Positions 10,925 through 22,300 of a DNA stretch of 64,000 bases are shown here, piece after piece. The notes below the pieces were generated by a model. That model did not search any database, was not told the DNA's origin, and saw only the letters and a list, made by a program, of their open reading frames with translations. Position numbers and translations under genes: made by a program. Numbering within the stretch: the first letter of the stretch is position 1; each line of letters opens with the position of its first letter. Source of the stretch: Paramarasmius palmivorus (Eukaryota; Basidiomycota; Agaricomycetes; Agaricales; Marasmiaceae); assembly GCA_037176845.1 (NCBI GenBank), contig JAYKXP010000199.1, positions 1 through 64,000 of the forward strand, read 5' to 3'.

Positions 10925-12112
10925 TCATATAATCATGACTGATATGTCGTCTCTAGCCTCTCTTTTGGGCTTTGTTCGTAAATAGGGAGCGTATCGAACC
11001 GACGCACGACTCGTGCGCATCACCTCCTCGTACGGCCGACTCTTCTCTTTCGCGTACGACCGAACCCGTTTGTCATCGTCATTGACGACTTCGTCCGCAA
11101 ATGGAAGTTTGTGGTCAATGATGTTCTTCATCCAGCCCACCCAACGATCTGTCTCTGGCTTGGGATTTATACGTGGCCATAACTTTAGCACGATCTCGGT
11201 GTCGAGAGTGGTATCTGTCGTTGAGGAGGAGGTATCGGGGATGAGGTCGGGAACAGGTAAGTCTTCTTTGGGAGTGAGGATGTCTTTTATGGGGTCATCC
11301 GTCTGGTCGAGAGGATGCGCCAATGCCTGCCAGTCAGGTTTGCGAGCAAACGACGACGGTGCCGAGTACCACCTCGAGAGCATGAACATCATCTTAGCTT
11401 CGACAAGGTCGGTGGTTGGTCGTCCTTTAAGGTCGATTTGCTCATATATAGTTCGGATGGAATTGGTGATGACGAGGAATACAAAGGCCGATAAACGTAT
11501 GTGTGGTGCATCCTCCAATGATGGTTGGTATGGTTGCCGAGTGCCATTTGAAGAAATGAGGGAAAGAGGTGAATCAAAGTCGATAGGCTGAAGACGATAT
11601 TCATATTCTTGTTGCGGAAGAACCTATTTGAAGTTAATGTCTGGGTAATGGGTATATACGAAATTCTCACCTCGTCGAGTCGTATCCTGTCATATAGTTT
11701 GCACTTTTTATTGTACTCCCACACCTCCAAGACCTTATCCAAGATGTTCTCCATTGGGATAAGAGCTATCTTCTGTCCTTGTAGGAGCTTTTTGATGGAA
11801 GAACGAACTGGTGCCAAACTAAGCGGGTAGATAGAACGGGAACAAAAACGAACGCACCATATATTATGTTCGAAGACATTTTTAGCTTGAGCTCCCCGAA
11901 GTTAAGACCCATAAAGAATTCAAGCGAATAAAGCTGAGGAAATACCAGGATGAATAGTCAGATTGCAACAAAACAATGTGAATGCTTACGGGGAGTTTCG
12001 TTACATCTTCGAAATTCGGAGGGTTCAGATACATCGCCTCTATGGGATCTTCTACTCCTACGTCGCATGCCGTCAACTGACTGAGAAGAGGAAGATCGTG
12101 TAGGCTGGACAT
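10925..12112 (-). CDS. HNH-family-like protein lacking the HNH segment
   Basis: Read on the minus strand, exons are approximately 12112-11990 (MSSLHDLPLLSQ...), about 11935-11860 (LYSLEFFMGLNFGELK...), about 11817-11670 (...KKLLQGQKIALIPMENIL) and about 11625-10925 (...SAFVFLVITN...). The order of blocks parallels the divergent neighbour at 12401-14371: LEFF.GLNFGELKL versus LETKWALPHGTLNI, a block ending in IALIP versus MFFP, and FVFLVITN versus PFFMIYNA. This suggests an old divergent duplicate. It lacks the Cys/His-rich N-terminal segment of that neighbour. At the second-to-third exon junction the visible GT...AG choice leaves the frame one base off, so either the splice choice is wrong or a single-base change has broken the gene. 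Function unknown. Confidence 0.55.
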
Positions 12113-12400
12113 GACGGTCGAGAGCAAGGGTGTTACTGACAGTCACACGTAACTGTCACAAGCATTCAACCTTCACGTGAGTCCCACTCAATGAGTCACA
12201 ACAGTGACACGACGCGCTTTCACACTGACACCATTCTAGGAAAATCCTATTGTTCCCTCGATGCAACTGTGGCAGGATGATGGTGGCCTTGCGCCCACAA
12301 GGCTTAGTATTAAAATAACTCTTTTCGAAACAGACAATGCTTGCTCTTCTGCCCATCGCTCCAGCCGTTCCTCCAGTACACCTCATCACACATCCTCGTC
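12113..12400. promoter_or_regulatory. Divergent (bidirectional) promoter region
   Basis: A 288-bp spacer separates two divergently transcribed related genes and probably carries both promoters. It contains a palindromic E-box TCACGTGA at 12173-12180 and an AP-1/Gcn4-type word TGAGTCA at 12192-12198. These are sequence matches only; regulation is inferred. Confidence 0.5.
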
Positions 12401-14371
12401 ATGCAGCGTAACCTCCGCAAGCGACAACCAAAACCAGCAGAGTCACCCAATCTCTCTCAATCTGACCCGAACACATCCCCGCTGCCCCCATCAGATCCAG
12501 GATCGACTGTGGATGGGACCTACAATGACGAAGAGGAGCGTCGCGGCCCACTGCCCAAGACTCCCAGCAAGAACCGTGATCCCAATAAGAAATCCCTGAC
12601 AAGAGCAGAGCAACGTAGGGTCGTCAAGGCGTCAGCATATGGAAAACGTTGTGGAGTTACAGGGGAAAGCTTTATAGGCAACTCTGATAACGAGTTCTGC
12701 CACGTCGCGGAGAAGAGCACACCCATACAACTTGTGAGGCCTCACGGATATGTCAAATTTGAAAACCTTTGTTTAATCAAAATCTTATAGGTACATCATC
12801 TGGAAACGAAGTGGGCGTTACCTCACGGTACCCTCAATATCGACCGAAGCGAAAATATCCTAATCAGTAGGCACTTCAGCTAAAATAATACGCTGTTGGC
12901 TGATTGAAGTGGTCCATTCAGTGCAGGCTAATCTGCATAAGGCTTTCGACACCGCTGCATTCATGTTCTTTCCCAACCACGATGTGCTTGCCCGTGTGGA
13001 GCAATACACAGATCTACCTCACCCGAAGCTCCCTTTTGACACGGTAAGCAAATCCTATACGCTTTCAAAACAAACCATTCCGCCGGGAAGCTAACCAAAG
13101 TGCCCAAGGTCTTCAAATTCAAACCAGGCCATTTTTGGGACTACGATTTCATCCCACTAACATGGAACGAGCATCGCTCCATCTTTATCAAGAACATCAA
13201 TTGCTCAAAGAAGACAAATAACGAAGACAAGTTTGATAATGCTCCAGGATACACTCAATTTGATCCGTTGGACAGGGATTCAGAGAAGCGTAGGATATTC
13301 AGGTTCCATGTCAATCCGTTTTTCATGATCTACAACGCTGGCCTCAAGATTTCGGAGCTCGAACCGGGGCCGTTTGCTTCCCTTCTCATACGCGACGGTC
13401 GCGCCAAAACAGTCGATCGGATTTACAAGAAGTGGACGAGAGACTATCTGGGCCCTGCACCGACGACGGATAAAGATGAAGATGAGGGTGGTGATGAAGA
13501 TAGCGATGAAGATGACGAAGGCAACAACGAAGACAATGGAGGCGAGCACAGGGATGAGGGTATTGAAGACTCAGAGGCCGCTTCCTCTAACTTGTCGCTA
13601 GGAAATGACAAGGGAAAGGCGCCTCAGCGGGGTTTAGCGCTTGCAGGAGACGATCGCGACTATGGCGTTTTGGCACCAGCTGGTCAAGTCAGGGAAGATG
13701 CCACTTCCGAATTCCAGGAAGGCGGAGGCTCGACTATTGCTGGTGGTCCTCCTGCGTCTACCTTTGTCGGTACCGATGACAGCGATAGTCATGCTAGCGG
13801 CAGTCAATGGGACGACAACATCTTCGCGCCATCCATCGCATCTGCACCGGCTGGTGTCCCTGGACCGTCATTCACATTATCTGGCAATATCGACAAACGC
13901 CTCCGCGGACATCCCAAGGCACCCAAGACGAATATTCAGAACACGTCTCCAGTCCCTCAGGCGATTCGAGGCTTGAAACGCAAACAGGCTTTGGCTCAAT
14001 CCGATGCTGCATCAGAACCTCAGGCTTCCACCCGAGGAAGACCACACCGTGGTGCTCCCAAGACGTTTTCACTGCCTCCTTTGGACGAGCCGGGACAGCC
14101 ATCCTCCCAGTCAGCTATGCCACCCCCGAGTATCCCTTCGCGAAGGCACTCCATCAGGTTGAGGAGCTCGGCAACGCAGGCTTCCGCATCGAGTTCCACG
14201 ATCCACAATGAAGGAGGTCCACCCCAAAGCGTAGCTGCATCACAGTCAACGACAAATGCTCCTGCGGCGAAAAGCACCGACGATGAAGATTCGCGACACT
14301 CCTTGAGTGGGCCTAAGAGGAAGAAGAAAAAGAGGAATAGTTCGGCTGAGTATAAGCCAGGTCATTCTTAG
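12401..14371 (+). CDS. HNH-nuclease-like protein with long low-complexity tail (597 aa)
   Basis: Four exons, 12401-12733, 12791-12866, 12922-13043 and 13109-14371, join in frame to 598 codons including stop. Residues about 80-110 contain CGVTGESF followed by a Cys/His stretch (EFCHVAEKST), the pattern of the first half of fungal HNH-type domains in which a CxxTG element precedes a conserved His. The next exons carry LETKWALPHGTLNI, a block with NLHKAFDTA and a PFFMIYNA block typical of that Agaricomycete family. Residues about 290-330 are strongly acidic, then about 250 residues are Ser/Pro/Ala-rich, and the C-terminus has a KRKKKKR cluster that would serve as a nuclear localisation signal. 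Catalytic competence is doubtful because a complete His-Asn-His set cannot be assigned by eye. It is transcribed away from a related gene across a 288-bp spacer. Confidence 0.7.
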
Positions 14372-14894
14372 GTTCCCGTCGTTGGGTGCTTTCTGTTCAC
14401 GGTCTGACCTTCTCTCACTCCAGTGTTTTTACCCCTTCCAAGTATTTGCCTGCTAATCTGTTGTATCTTATACACACATTTCACGCATTCTCTCCTTTAC
14501 TGCCAGTCTTATCCCTGACCTGATCCCTTCCTTGATCTATGTAACCTATCACACAACTTTACGAACTTTCCTGGATTACGCCGCTATATCTTCATTCTTC
14601 AACCACGCTGTAGAGTCCCGCATTGCTGCATGGACCCTTCATCCTGTAGCTGTTTTGTTGTTCATCGAATATACAATACATGAGGCTTGAAGCTTGAAGC
14701 TTGAAGCTTGAAGCTTGAAGGGCTATCTTAGATTCCCCACCTCAAGGCTTCAATTTCGGCTAAGTATGAGATTCAGCCATGATCCATGATCCATGACTTG
14801 TCACTTAACCGTGACTTCCCCTTGCCTCCACTCCGTGTAGAGTAAGTTCGAATCCATTATCTTTTCTCCCAGACACGCTGACAATTCCTCATAG
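14372..14894. other. Intergenic with a heptamer repeat
   Basis: 3' region of the HNH-like gene. Apart from the short tandem repeat listed separately, nothing recognised. Confidence 0.4.
14685..14720. repeat. Tandem heptamer GCTTGAA x5
   Basis: Five uninterrupted copies of GCTTGAA run from 14685 to 14719. The same GCTTGAAGCTTGAAG word also occurs at about 41386-41400, inside the TIR element. Confidence 0.9.
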
Positions 14895-15491
14895 ATGTCT
14901 TCAGAGGCATCTGCGCCTTCAACTGCCGCCGAGCATATACTAACGCTTGCCAAACGTCGGTTACCTCGACTGGCTCGAGCAGGTGAAGACATCTGGGTTT
15001 TTGCCTTCCACTTCGCAGATGACGACATCGATGAGCTCGAAAAACACCTTCAGACAGGATGCGAAGAGCAAATAATACGAGTCACCATACTGAGAGGTCG
15101 CGTACGCCGTAAATACTGGCCTAGGGCAGCGAGGGGTCTGGTATATATGCGCCGCGACGATACTCTGACTTCACGGGCAATTATTCTGGCGAGTAATAAA
15201 GATGCGGGTAGTCTAATAATGCCTTCAGAGGAGCTAATTGTGGGGATGATGGAAGAGTTTAAGCTACCCAGGGAGCCAACTTCCAAGGTGGTATCGGTTG
15301 TGTACGATGTGATGATTGGGATCTGGAACTTGGTGTGTTTGATTCTTGGGATTAACAGGTCTCATTGTTGTTGTTATCTATCATCCTGCACACCGTCTCA
15401 TTGCTATCATGACCACTGTCCCAAGCATTTGAGAGTAGAAGCGCCGGTTAGCTTCCCGGCAACTCCGGCACTTGTAGTAAGCATGCGGTGA
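14895..15491 (+). CDS. Hypothetical small protein
   Basis: A 198-codon frame starting MSSEASAPSTAAEHIL. The first ~155 residues look genuinely coding, with a balanced composition and helical charged segments (DDDIDELEKHLQTG). The C-terminal stretch rich in Cys, Ser and His after about residue 155 may be read-through into an intron, since GTCTCA and other potential donor sites follow INR. A hydrophobic segment (about 134-152) could be a membrane helix. I do not recognise the family. It lies just upstream of copy B on the same strand. Confidence 0.45.
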   Translation: MSSEASAPSTAAEHILTLAKRRLPRLARAGEDIWVFAFHFADDDIDELEKHLQTGCEEQIIRVTILRGRVRRKYWPRAARGLVYMRRDDTLTSRAIILASNKDAGSLIMPSEELIVGMMEEFKLPREPTSKVVSVVYDVMIGIWNLVCLILGINRSHCCCYLSSCTPSHCYHDHCPKHLRVEAPVSFPATPALVVSMR

Positions 15492-15697
15492 GCCGTACCG
15501 CCGTACCGGTAAATTTTGACTTTGACACCTCACATTGACATTCTATCACCGTTCTGGCACAATGTGTACGTCCTTTGCTCGAAAATTGGGGATTGGGAGG
15601 TGTTTCGGACAGGTCCGAATCCATCGAAATACTGCAGTCTGCAGCAAGGCATCATGATCCGCGTGTTGTCTCTTAACCACCCACTCCGAGTCCTCCC

Positions 15698-18076
15698 ATG
15701 TCGTTCTTTGGGTGTTCTAATGTCACCATCAGCGGTGGGAGCTTTTCATTTGTGGCAGGAAATCAGCATCATCAGCACATCTACCACGGAACAGGTCGTC
15801 CAGGCAGTAAAGGCAGAAATGTGGTGCGCTTCTTAAATTCAAGGAAAGAAGAGCTGTCGACAGCATTGGATCAGGTACATCGTATTTATCATTAACCGAC
15901 TCAACGCCGGCTCACATGCTTTAGTACCGAAATCTTAAGACGGGGGAACTCCAGCTCAAGGAGAAGCTCGGGGAGACAACTGTGAGGAGACAAGACGTGA
16001 AAGGATGGAGAGACCTGGATGCTCATCGTGCTATGTATGTTGCTACTGTTTCTGGGGAAACAAAGGAGTTCCTGTACGTCAAATACAACGGTCGCGACGC
16101 TGTTCAAGTGAGGTCATTTTCACTTCTACTTTATCTCAATGGACGCTTAGTAGCTTCCATCTCTATAGGCATACAAGGAGGATTTAAGCACCTTCTCTGC
16201 TACCAAGTGAGCGCCTAATCTATTGTTTCTGGTGTTCTATATTCTGAGAGGTCGTATAGAGATGTCGTCTGGCTTGAACTGTTTGGCTATATCAACTGGA
16301 ACATTATGCCAGCACTGGTTTTCTATGATGGTGAGGCTGTTCTGCGATGATTTTCCTGATGCTAACTAGCAGCACTTGTCCTTCATCTGCAATACAGCGC
16401 TCGTGCCGGTGTCACACATATTTGAACGGAATAGATTCTCGCCTATCCTCTATCTATATTTGTCCTATGTGGGTCCAAGCCAAATATCTTCCTACTCGTT
16501 TGATCTTATATTTTCTCCAGTCAGCATTATCACAAGGTTTCGATGCGAAAACGGTACGAGGAGCCCATTAGAGCTTTAGAGACAAGTTCAATGGTCACAA
16601 ACTGGTTTTCAGCTTCTTCGCGAGCTATGGGTTGAGCCTGGCACTGGCATGTTCCGCAAAGGGCCTTATGTCCGGGATTCATCCAACATTATTTACCAAG
16701 TCTGGTTTAAAGAAACCTTCCAAGCGCTTCCCAGTAATGACCGTCCTTCCCTTGACCTCCGCACCTATCATGACGCCCGGGTTCTTTTCAACTATCTCAT
16801 TGGGATATTTTCCCCGCGCACTATCATTAAAGGAATCTGCTGGCTCCACAAACTGACCCCAGAGTGGCTCAATTGCAGAGACGCCAAATATAAGCTATCA
16901 TCTTTACCTGGTACAATTTATCACAGGACCTCTCTCAACATCATTGCTCGATACCCGAAAACCGACAAAGGATCGTGGTATTTCTATCCCTGGAAAAGGC
17001 GGTTTAATGTGCCAGACGTCATGCAAGAGAATATACAGACAATGGGAGCTGGATCAGTAAGGTGCATATCAATCAATGTCAAAGCAGCTATTCTGGGCTA
17101 ATTGGAAATTACAGATTTATGTTGGATCCATTGGACCTCGGATCTATTGAATCGTTTGACTTATACTATGATCTTCAGCCTGGGACAATGTGGGATTCCT
17201 TTCTAGAATCGCGGTTGTCGCAGGCGCATGCCATCTTCAGGCAGCTTGGAATTCGGGAAGATGACTGGGAGCAATATGGTAGGCCATGCATTTTTCATAT
17301 CAGACCGTTGCTGATTGATACAACAGCCGCTTTGAGTCATGTTCAACTCGTTTTCCGGCGCAACAAGGATGCGACACCCACACACTCAGACTGGCACGTC
17401 AACACCACGCTACCAATATACCTCTTCATTCGTCCAGTTCCTCGCCCCTCTGATGACGGCGACAAGTGGAATGTCTGGCTCAAAGGGACGAAATATTACT
17501 GGGCTTTCGACGCCTCGGGGAAGCGTAGCATACGAAGTCATGAACGACTCAAGCTGGGCCTCCCCTTGTTCGATACTGCTATACAAGTGTGGCATCAGTG
17601 GTGGGATTGCGATGCTCATAGTGCAATCCAAATGGTCAATCATCACAAAGGATTTAATCCGACGTCACTTGACCTTGCCAGGTCTTTTGGCTGTCAGATC
17701 TTCGAAATCATCGATGGTAGTATGCGTTCCGAAGAGGTCAAAGAAGATGGTAAATTGTTAATTTTCATTCTTTGTAGTTTCCTAACACAAATTATCAGAT
17801 CAGACAAAAGATGCCACTGTCATTCTGAGCAATAGCGGGACTCACCCTACAGGCACCAGCGTGCATGTTGATCCTGCCGCAAACACCTATTATGACGACG
17901 GGCCCACATTAGTCTCCCGAACACTTGTACCTTGTAGGCCTACAGATGCGAAAGCTGAAATGACTGTGGTCGAGTCACTGTCAACTTTCAAGCTCAAGAA
18001 AGGAACTCGATACAAGGCAGAACTGTCCGGACCCAGACCCAGACCCTTGGGCCCAAGGCCGCGATTAGCAGTTTGA
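15698..18076 (+). CDS. Paralog family copy B, unknown function
   Basis: Same ten-exon plan as copy A. The first exon, 15698-15873, encodes the N-terminal motif VTISGGSFSFVAGNQ. The second (15925-16107) has YRNLKTGELQLKEK. Exon phases agree with copy A throughout, and all introns are GT-AG. Conserved blocks include LELFGYINWN, ALVPVSHIFERN, LRELWVEP, YLFIRPVPRPSDD, KYYWAFDASGK and HHKGFNPTSLDLARS. The last exon (17799-18076) is longer than in A and ends in a Pro/Arg-rich tail (PRPRPLGPRPRLAV). No internal stop was met in the joined model. No signal peptide or transmembrane segment was seen. This looks intact and probably functional, but the function is unknown. Confidence 0.85.
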
Positions 18077-18396
18077 AATGTAGTTTCTTGCTATGCTTTA
18101 CCATTACACTCAACCGTACCAGCATCCAATTTCAGATTTGTGTTTCGCACTGCTCCGATGCAAAGCTTGAGCGGCTAAGACTGTTCCCAGTATCGGATAC
18201 TCGAGTCATATAGGCGTTGTCAACTGAGTAGCCTGACATCCTTCACGGCGTCGGGTGGGGTAATTGGTTGCCATAAACCTCAACTAGAATTCAGCCGTAC
18301 GTCCGCCTTGTATGGTACAGTGAACCGAATATTTGCAGCTATTTCAATGGTAAGCCCAAAAATGATACATATGTATCTCCGCGAATCGCGACGCCA

Positions 18397-19391
18397 TTAG
18401 GACCTAGGAGGCTTTACATGCAAATCAAAATCCTCAAACCTTAGCCGATTCTCTGGTTGAGCGGCCCATTCACTAATCTTCTCGAAATTCCTACACGTAT
18501 GAGGTACTCCCGAACGCCCCATGGTTCGATTCTTTTCTGGGTTCCATTGCCAGACGATTGTGCTAACATCTATCACCAGGAGTTCAGCTCTTCGTGGCAC
18601 TCGGGGTATCGGTGAATAGGCATACCTGATGCGCAGATGATACTCTGCCGGAGGTGTTCGACGCAGTGCGATACGTGCATGTTTTCGTCCTCTTGGGTTT
18701 CCGTCATGTGTCCGGCATGGGCATGTAGTTGTCGGTAATAATCTCGATGAAGCACTTTACGCATGATGTTCTATAAAGCGCTCCGAGTCAGCGTATACGT
18801 TGGTAATATCAGATCGTTTGAACTCACCAAGCAATGCAACTGATGAAAAACATCCAGAGCGACGACGTAGTGATCAGGATCACCCGGGATCCGAACGGTC
18901 TGGAGTGGCAGCTGGTCTGCGTCGTGCTTGGATATCCTGCTTGCGCCATCTATTGGTACTTCAGGTGGGTGTTACTTGAACTTGGAAAGGTAGAAGCTCA
19001 CTGTTATACAGCGCTTCCCATGCTTTGTCCACCTCGGGAGACGGGTCTTCCATATATATTGTGGTATCATTACCAACAGCGGCGTGAAAATGGACGACCT
19101 TGTCCTCGAGTAGATGATTTACTGGAGCTGTGTGGTGATGAGGCTATATCCTTCCTAGATGAATGGGCACTTACAGTATAACAAAGGCGTATGCTTGTTC
19201 GCTAGCCTGAAGACTAACACGATCAACACAACAATGACGAAAGATTGAACCGCCATTATTATCTTTGTGCCAGTCATACGACGAGTATGATAGCATCTGC
19301 TATCGTTGCAGGTAGTGGCCGATTTGCGCTCCTGCGTATCTGAATCGTCGTCGTGCAATAATGGTTCGCGAGCTTCGTCGACACGAGCCAT
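18397..19391 (-). CDS. UstYa family (DUF3328) oxidase-like protein, 260 aa
   Basis: Five minus-strand exons (19391-19175, 19127-19002, 18949-18828, 18770-18626, 18569-18397) join in frame to 261 codons including stop. A cytosolic N-terminus with EPLL is followed by a membrane helix (IIMAVQSFVIVVLIVLVF, about residues 41-58). Next come SPEVDKAWEALY, the first HxxHC motif (VFHQLHCL), the second HxxHC motif (HVSHCVEHLRQS), VWQW and VPHTCRNFEKISEW. These are the defining features and order of the UstYa family, whose members act in ribosomal-peptide cyclisation (ustiloxin type) and other fungal secondary metabolism. Both HxxHC motifs are intact, and the length is normal for the family. No obvious precursor peptide or other biosynthetic gene is adjacent. 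An upstream in-frame ATG at 19412 would add seven residues. Confidence 0.92.
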
Positions 19392-22300
19392 GGGTGGTGA
19401 TAGTTGTAACAAAGAGTAGAGATAGGTTCAAGGGGAGAAAAGCAGAGGAGAAACGGCACATCCGGGAACAACCCCGGCCAGCAGCAAGCGTCGCCTAGAT
19501 GGGTAATCGGGATGCGAGAAGATTAACGCCCATTGGGGGCTCGAACAAGTTGTGGACGCCACCGCCACTGCGAATAAGTCCAAACCACATTGTCCTGTTG
19601 AACGGTGTACTCAACGAAAAGCAAGCCGCTTCATCATCCCCCCGCACTGTCAGCGCTTCCATTCCAATGCGGGATTGTATCATTGGGGGCACATACAACG
19701 ACCAAGTGAGTGTCCATACTCCATCGGCGCTATCGTGCGACGATATAGAGTCCTTACCGTTTTCCTAGCCATCCAGCCGTGCACAGTGGGGTATAAAAGG
19801 ATTGGGTGTTCCACCTAGACCACCCAAGCCTAATCTGAAGCTTCTACAATGCGGCTCACCACTCGCTCCGAGATTCTCTGCTCTTGCTCTCGCCTACCAA
19901 TTGCCTTGCAGCCCCTATTAAAGCCTGTCGAGGTGGCGAAAACGCGAGGTTATGTACGACGCGCGTAACGTTCAACAGATCTTGCTGAAATACGATGAAC
20001 CTATAGCCGCGGGCTGGTAAAAGTGACACGCCGTTCGATAACAAGACTGGTTCAAGCGCGAGGTTAGTATAAGTCTACGTGCTTCAATACATAATTGATA
20101 CATTACCTATCGCCTAGGTGACGCTGACATGAGATCGTCGAGCCTTATTCAGTATTGGACCTGGGAAGGTTGTGGAGGGCCTACGGGACAGACTTGTTGA
20201 TGTGTTCTTAAGTTTGTTGGGGTCGTTCGTGAACCTAATAACAGATATGAATTATTCGAAATTCCGCTAGTAAGAGGAACGTGCGACGGCGCGAGAGATA
20301 TCATTTGACGAGCTGACGTGAATCATGAGCTGAGATCACGATCCTGAATCAAAGCCGTCATCTCGTGCTTGAATCAAACGTCGGAAATGGGTTGTAAGAG
20401 GTATAGATGAGGTGTGATCGCGGTACCATTGATCTCTGTCGAGTGGTAAAACGCGAGATATGTATGCCGTATGCACGAGTAGGTATACAGGCTGGAACTA
20501 CATTAGCACAGCCTGGGGGTAGCCGTTCGAGAACAGGTTCTGGTTCAAACGCGTGAGGTCAGCACGATTTACGTAATATAGACGATGGCTTACTAGGTCG
20601 ACACCGAGACTGTCGATGCTGACAATTGGGAAGGGTTAAGTTGAACGGTGAATAGGCTACGCATTGAGTTCCGCGATGTATCTGAGAACTAGAGAGCAAT
20701 GAAGATTTAGTCGAGCTCCAGATTCTGGGAATTAGATGAGAAGTGAATCGTTGAGTTGCCTTTTCTGCTCAGTTGCTCAGTGCCTCAGCGCATGCAATCT
20801 CTATCTTCTTACTTCGAGTCGACCAGACAAGTACTACACAGCTATGAACCCCTAATCACACTCCAGGTATTCCCGCCGATCAACTCGAAAACTCTCATGT
20901 CACGTATCAGACTGTTCTGCGCCAGCGTAGCCCCATGGCAAGCAAGAGCGTCATGGTGTAGGTAGTATGAACCCGACGTCATGGTTGACGATGGGTCGAT
21001 CTGTCGGTGCGGTATGATAATACCCTAACCAGCATGAGCAATGTCCACTGGCAGGGCCCAACCCTCTCGAGTCACCATGTATTACATAGGTTTCTTGGGA
21101 AAGAGATGAAGGAGTTGCAGTAGATCGTACGAAGGTGCACGAAGTACGAATTCGAATGTACGTCCTCTACTTGTCATGCTGCAAGACGCGTGGGTTGATC
21201 TAGATTTGACCTAGTCCATACAAAGTTACGTACTGCGACATCTTGATTGATGAACCTCACCATCTACCTATCGCATCTCCATTGGGCTGGGTTGGTGATC
21301 AAAGGTTTGGGTATATTCTACCCCGGTGCTGGGTTCAACGCCGAAGATCAAGACACGATATACCCGATCGGATCAAGGTGTTCTAGAACTGCGAGTTACG
21401 GTTTCATCGAACAAGCGGCACTGGCATTGTTCAAGTCTGCTGATGCTCCGAGATCAAAAAACCAGCGCTTTATGGGAGCTGTGGTGTGGTTGCAGTTTCG
21501 GCTGGCAGCTGGCTAAAGATAACGAAGAGTTGGGTATAAGACAAGGAATGCCGCAAGCAAAGCAAGGGGTTACCGAGATAACACAATAATCCGATGATTG
21601 ACCTTCGCCGTCTTTGCAAATGGCCAGCATCTTCGTGGCCAGACGTGGATACAAGAGTCTCGACCACAGCTGCTGTACCCTTGCTTTGAGGGACAAGCTG
21701 GGAAGGTGTGTTGTGTCTGGTATAGCGAGGGAAGGAAGAAGGGATGAAGGAGGATAGGTGGATGAGGACACCAATCCGTGTTTTTATCGTCCGACGGAGT
21801 TGGGAGAAGGAAACAAGATGCAGGTCGACATTGGAAAGGACGTGTTTCCTGGGCGGAGTGTTTCGAGTAGGAGCAGGTTCGTTCTCTGGTGAGGATTTCG
21901 AGCCTTTTACACAACCCATGCTCTCGTTCATCTCGCCTCGACGGTGACCGTACTCTAGAAAACTTGCAACGGATCTCGTTCGTACGACGTGTCGATTTAC
22001 CAGCGAGGAAAGGCATTAAAAGCCATGTTGGGTTTGTACTGGGCGGGAAAGGGCAGTAGTATCGGAGTAGGAGCGTGGTTGGGCAGAGGTGTGGGTGGAA
22101 GGTCGGAAAAGACAAAGGAGAGTTCATGGGCGGGGTAGTAGTGAAGGGTGTCTGATTTATCGCCAACCAAATGCTTTGAGGTTGTTGGTAGGCGTGTTGT
22201 GGAAGTTCCATCTGAGTTGGCTGGTTTAGAACAGAGAATTGGTGTCAGTTGAGACGTTACCTTTCTCCATAGTCACTTCCACTCCAGGCATTGAGATTGA

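Noticed and set aside
19930..20570. tRNA-like B-box words (GGTTCAAGCGC, GGTTCAAACGC)
   Set aside because: No cloverleaf, acceptor stem or A-box at the right spacing could be drawn; the words belong to a degenerate duplicated segment.
21247..21516. Possible beta-lactamase-like fragment (DQDTIYPIGS near a GLGIFYPGAGF stretch)
   Set aside because: The resemblance is limited to a few residues, the catalytic SxxK is not present, and the next coding-like frames are on the opposite strand.
21570..22211. 213-codon minus-strand frame
   Set aside because: The Pro/Thr/His-rich composition is typical of non-coding antisense frames, and two other frames overlap it without agreement.
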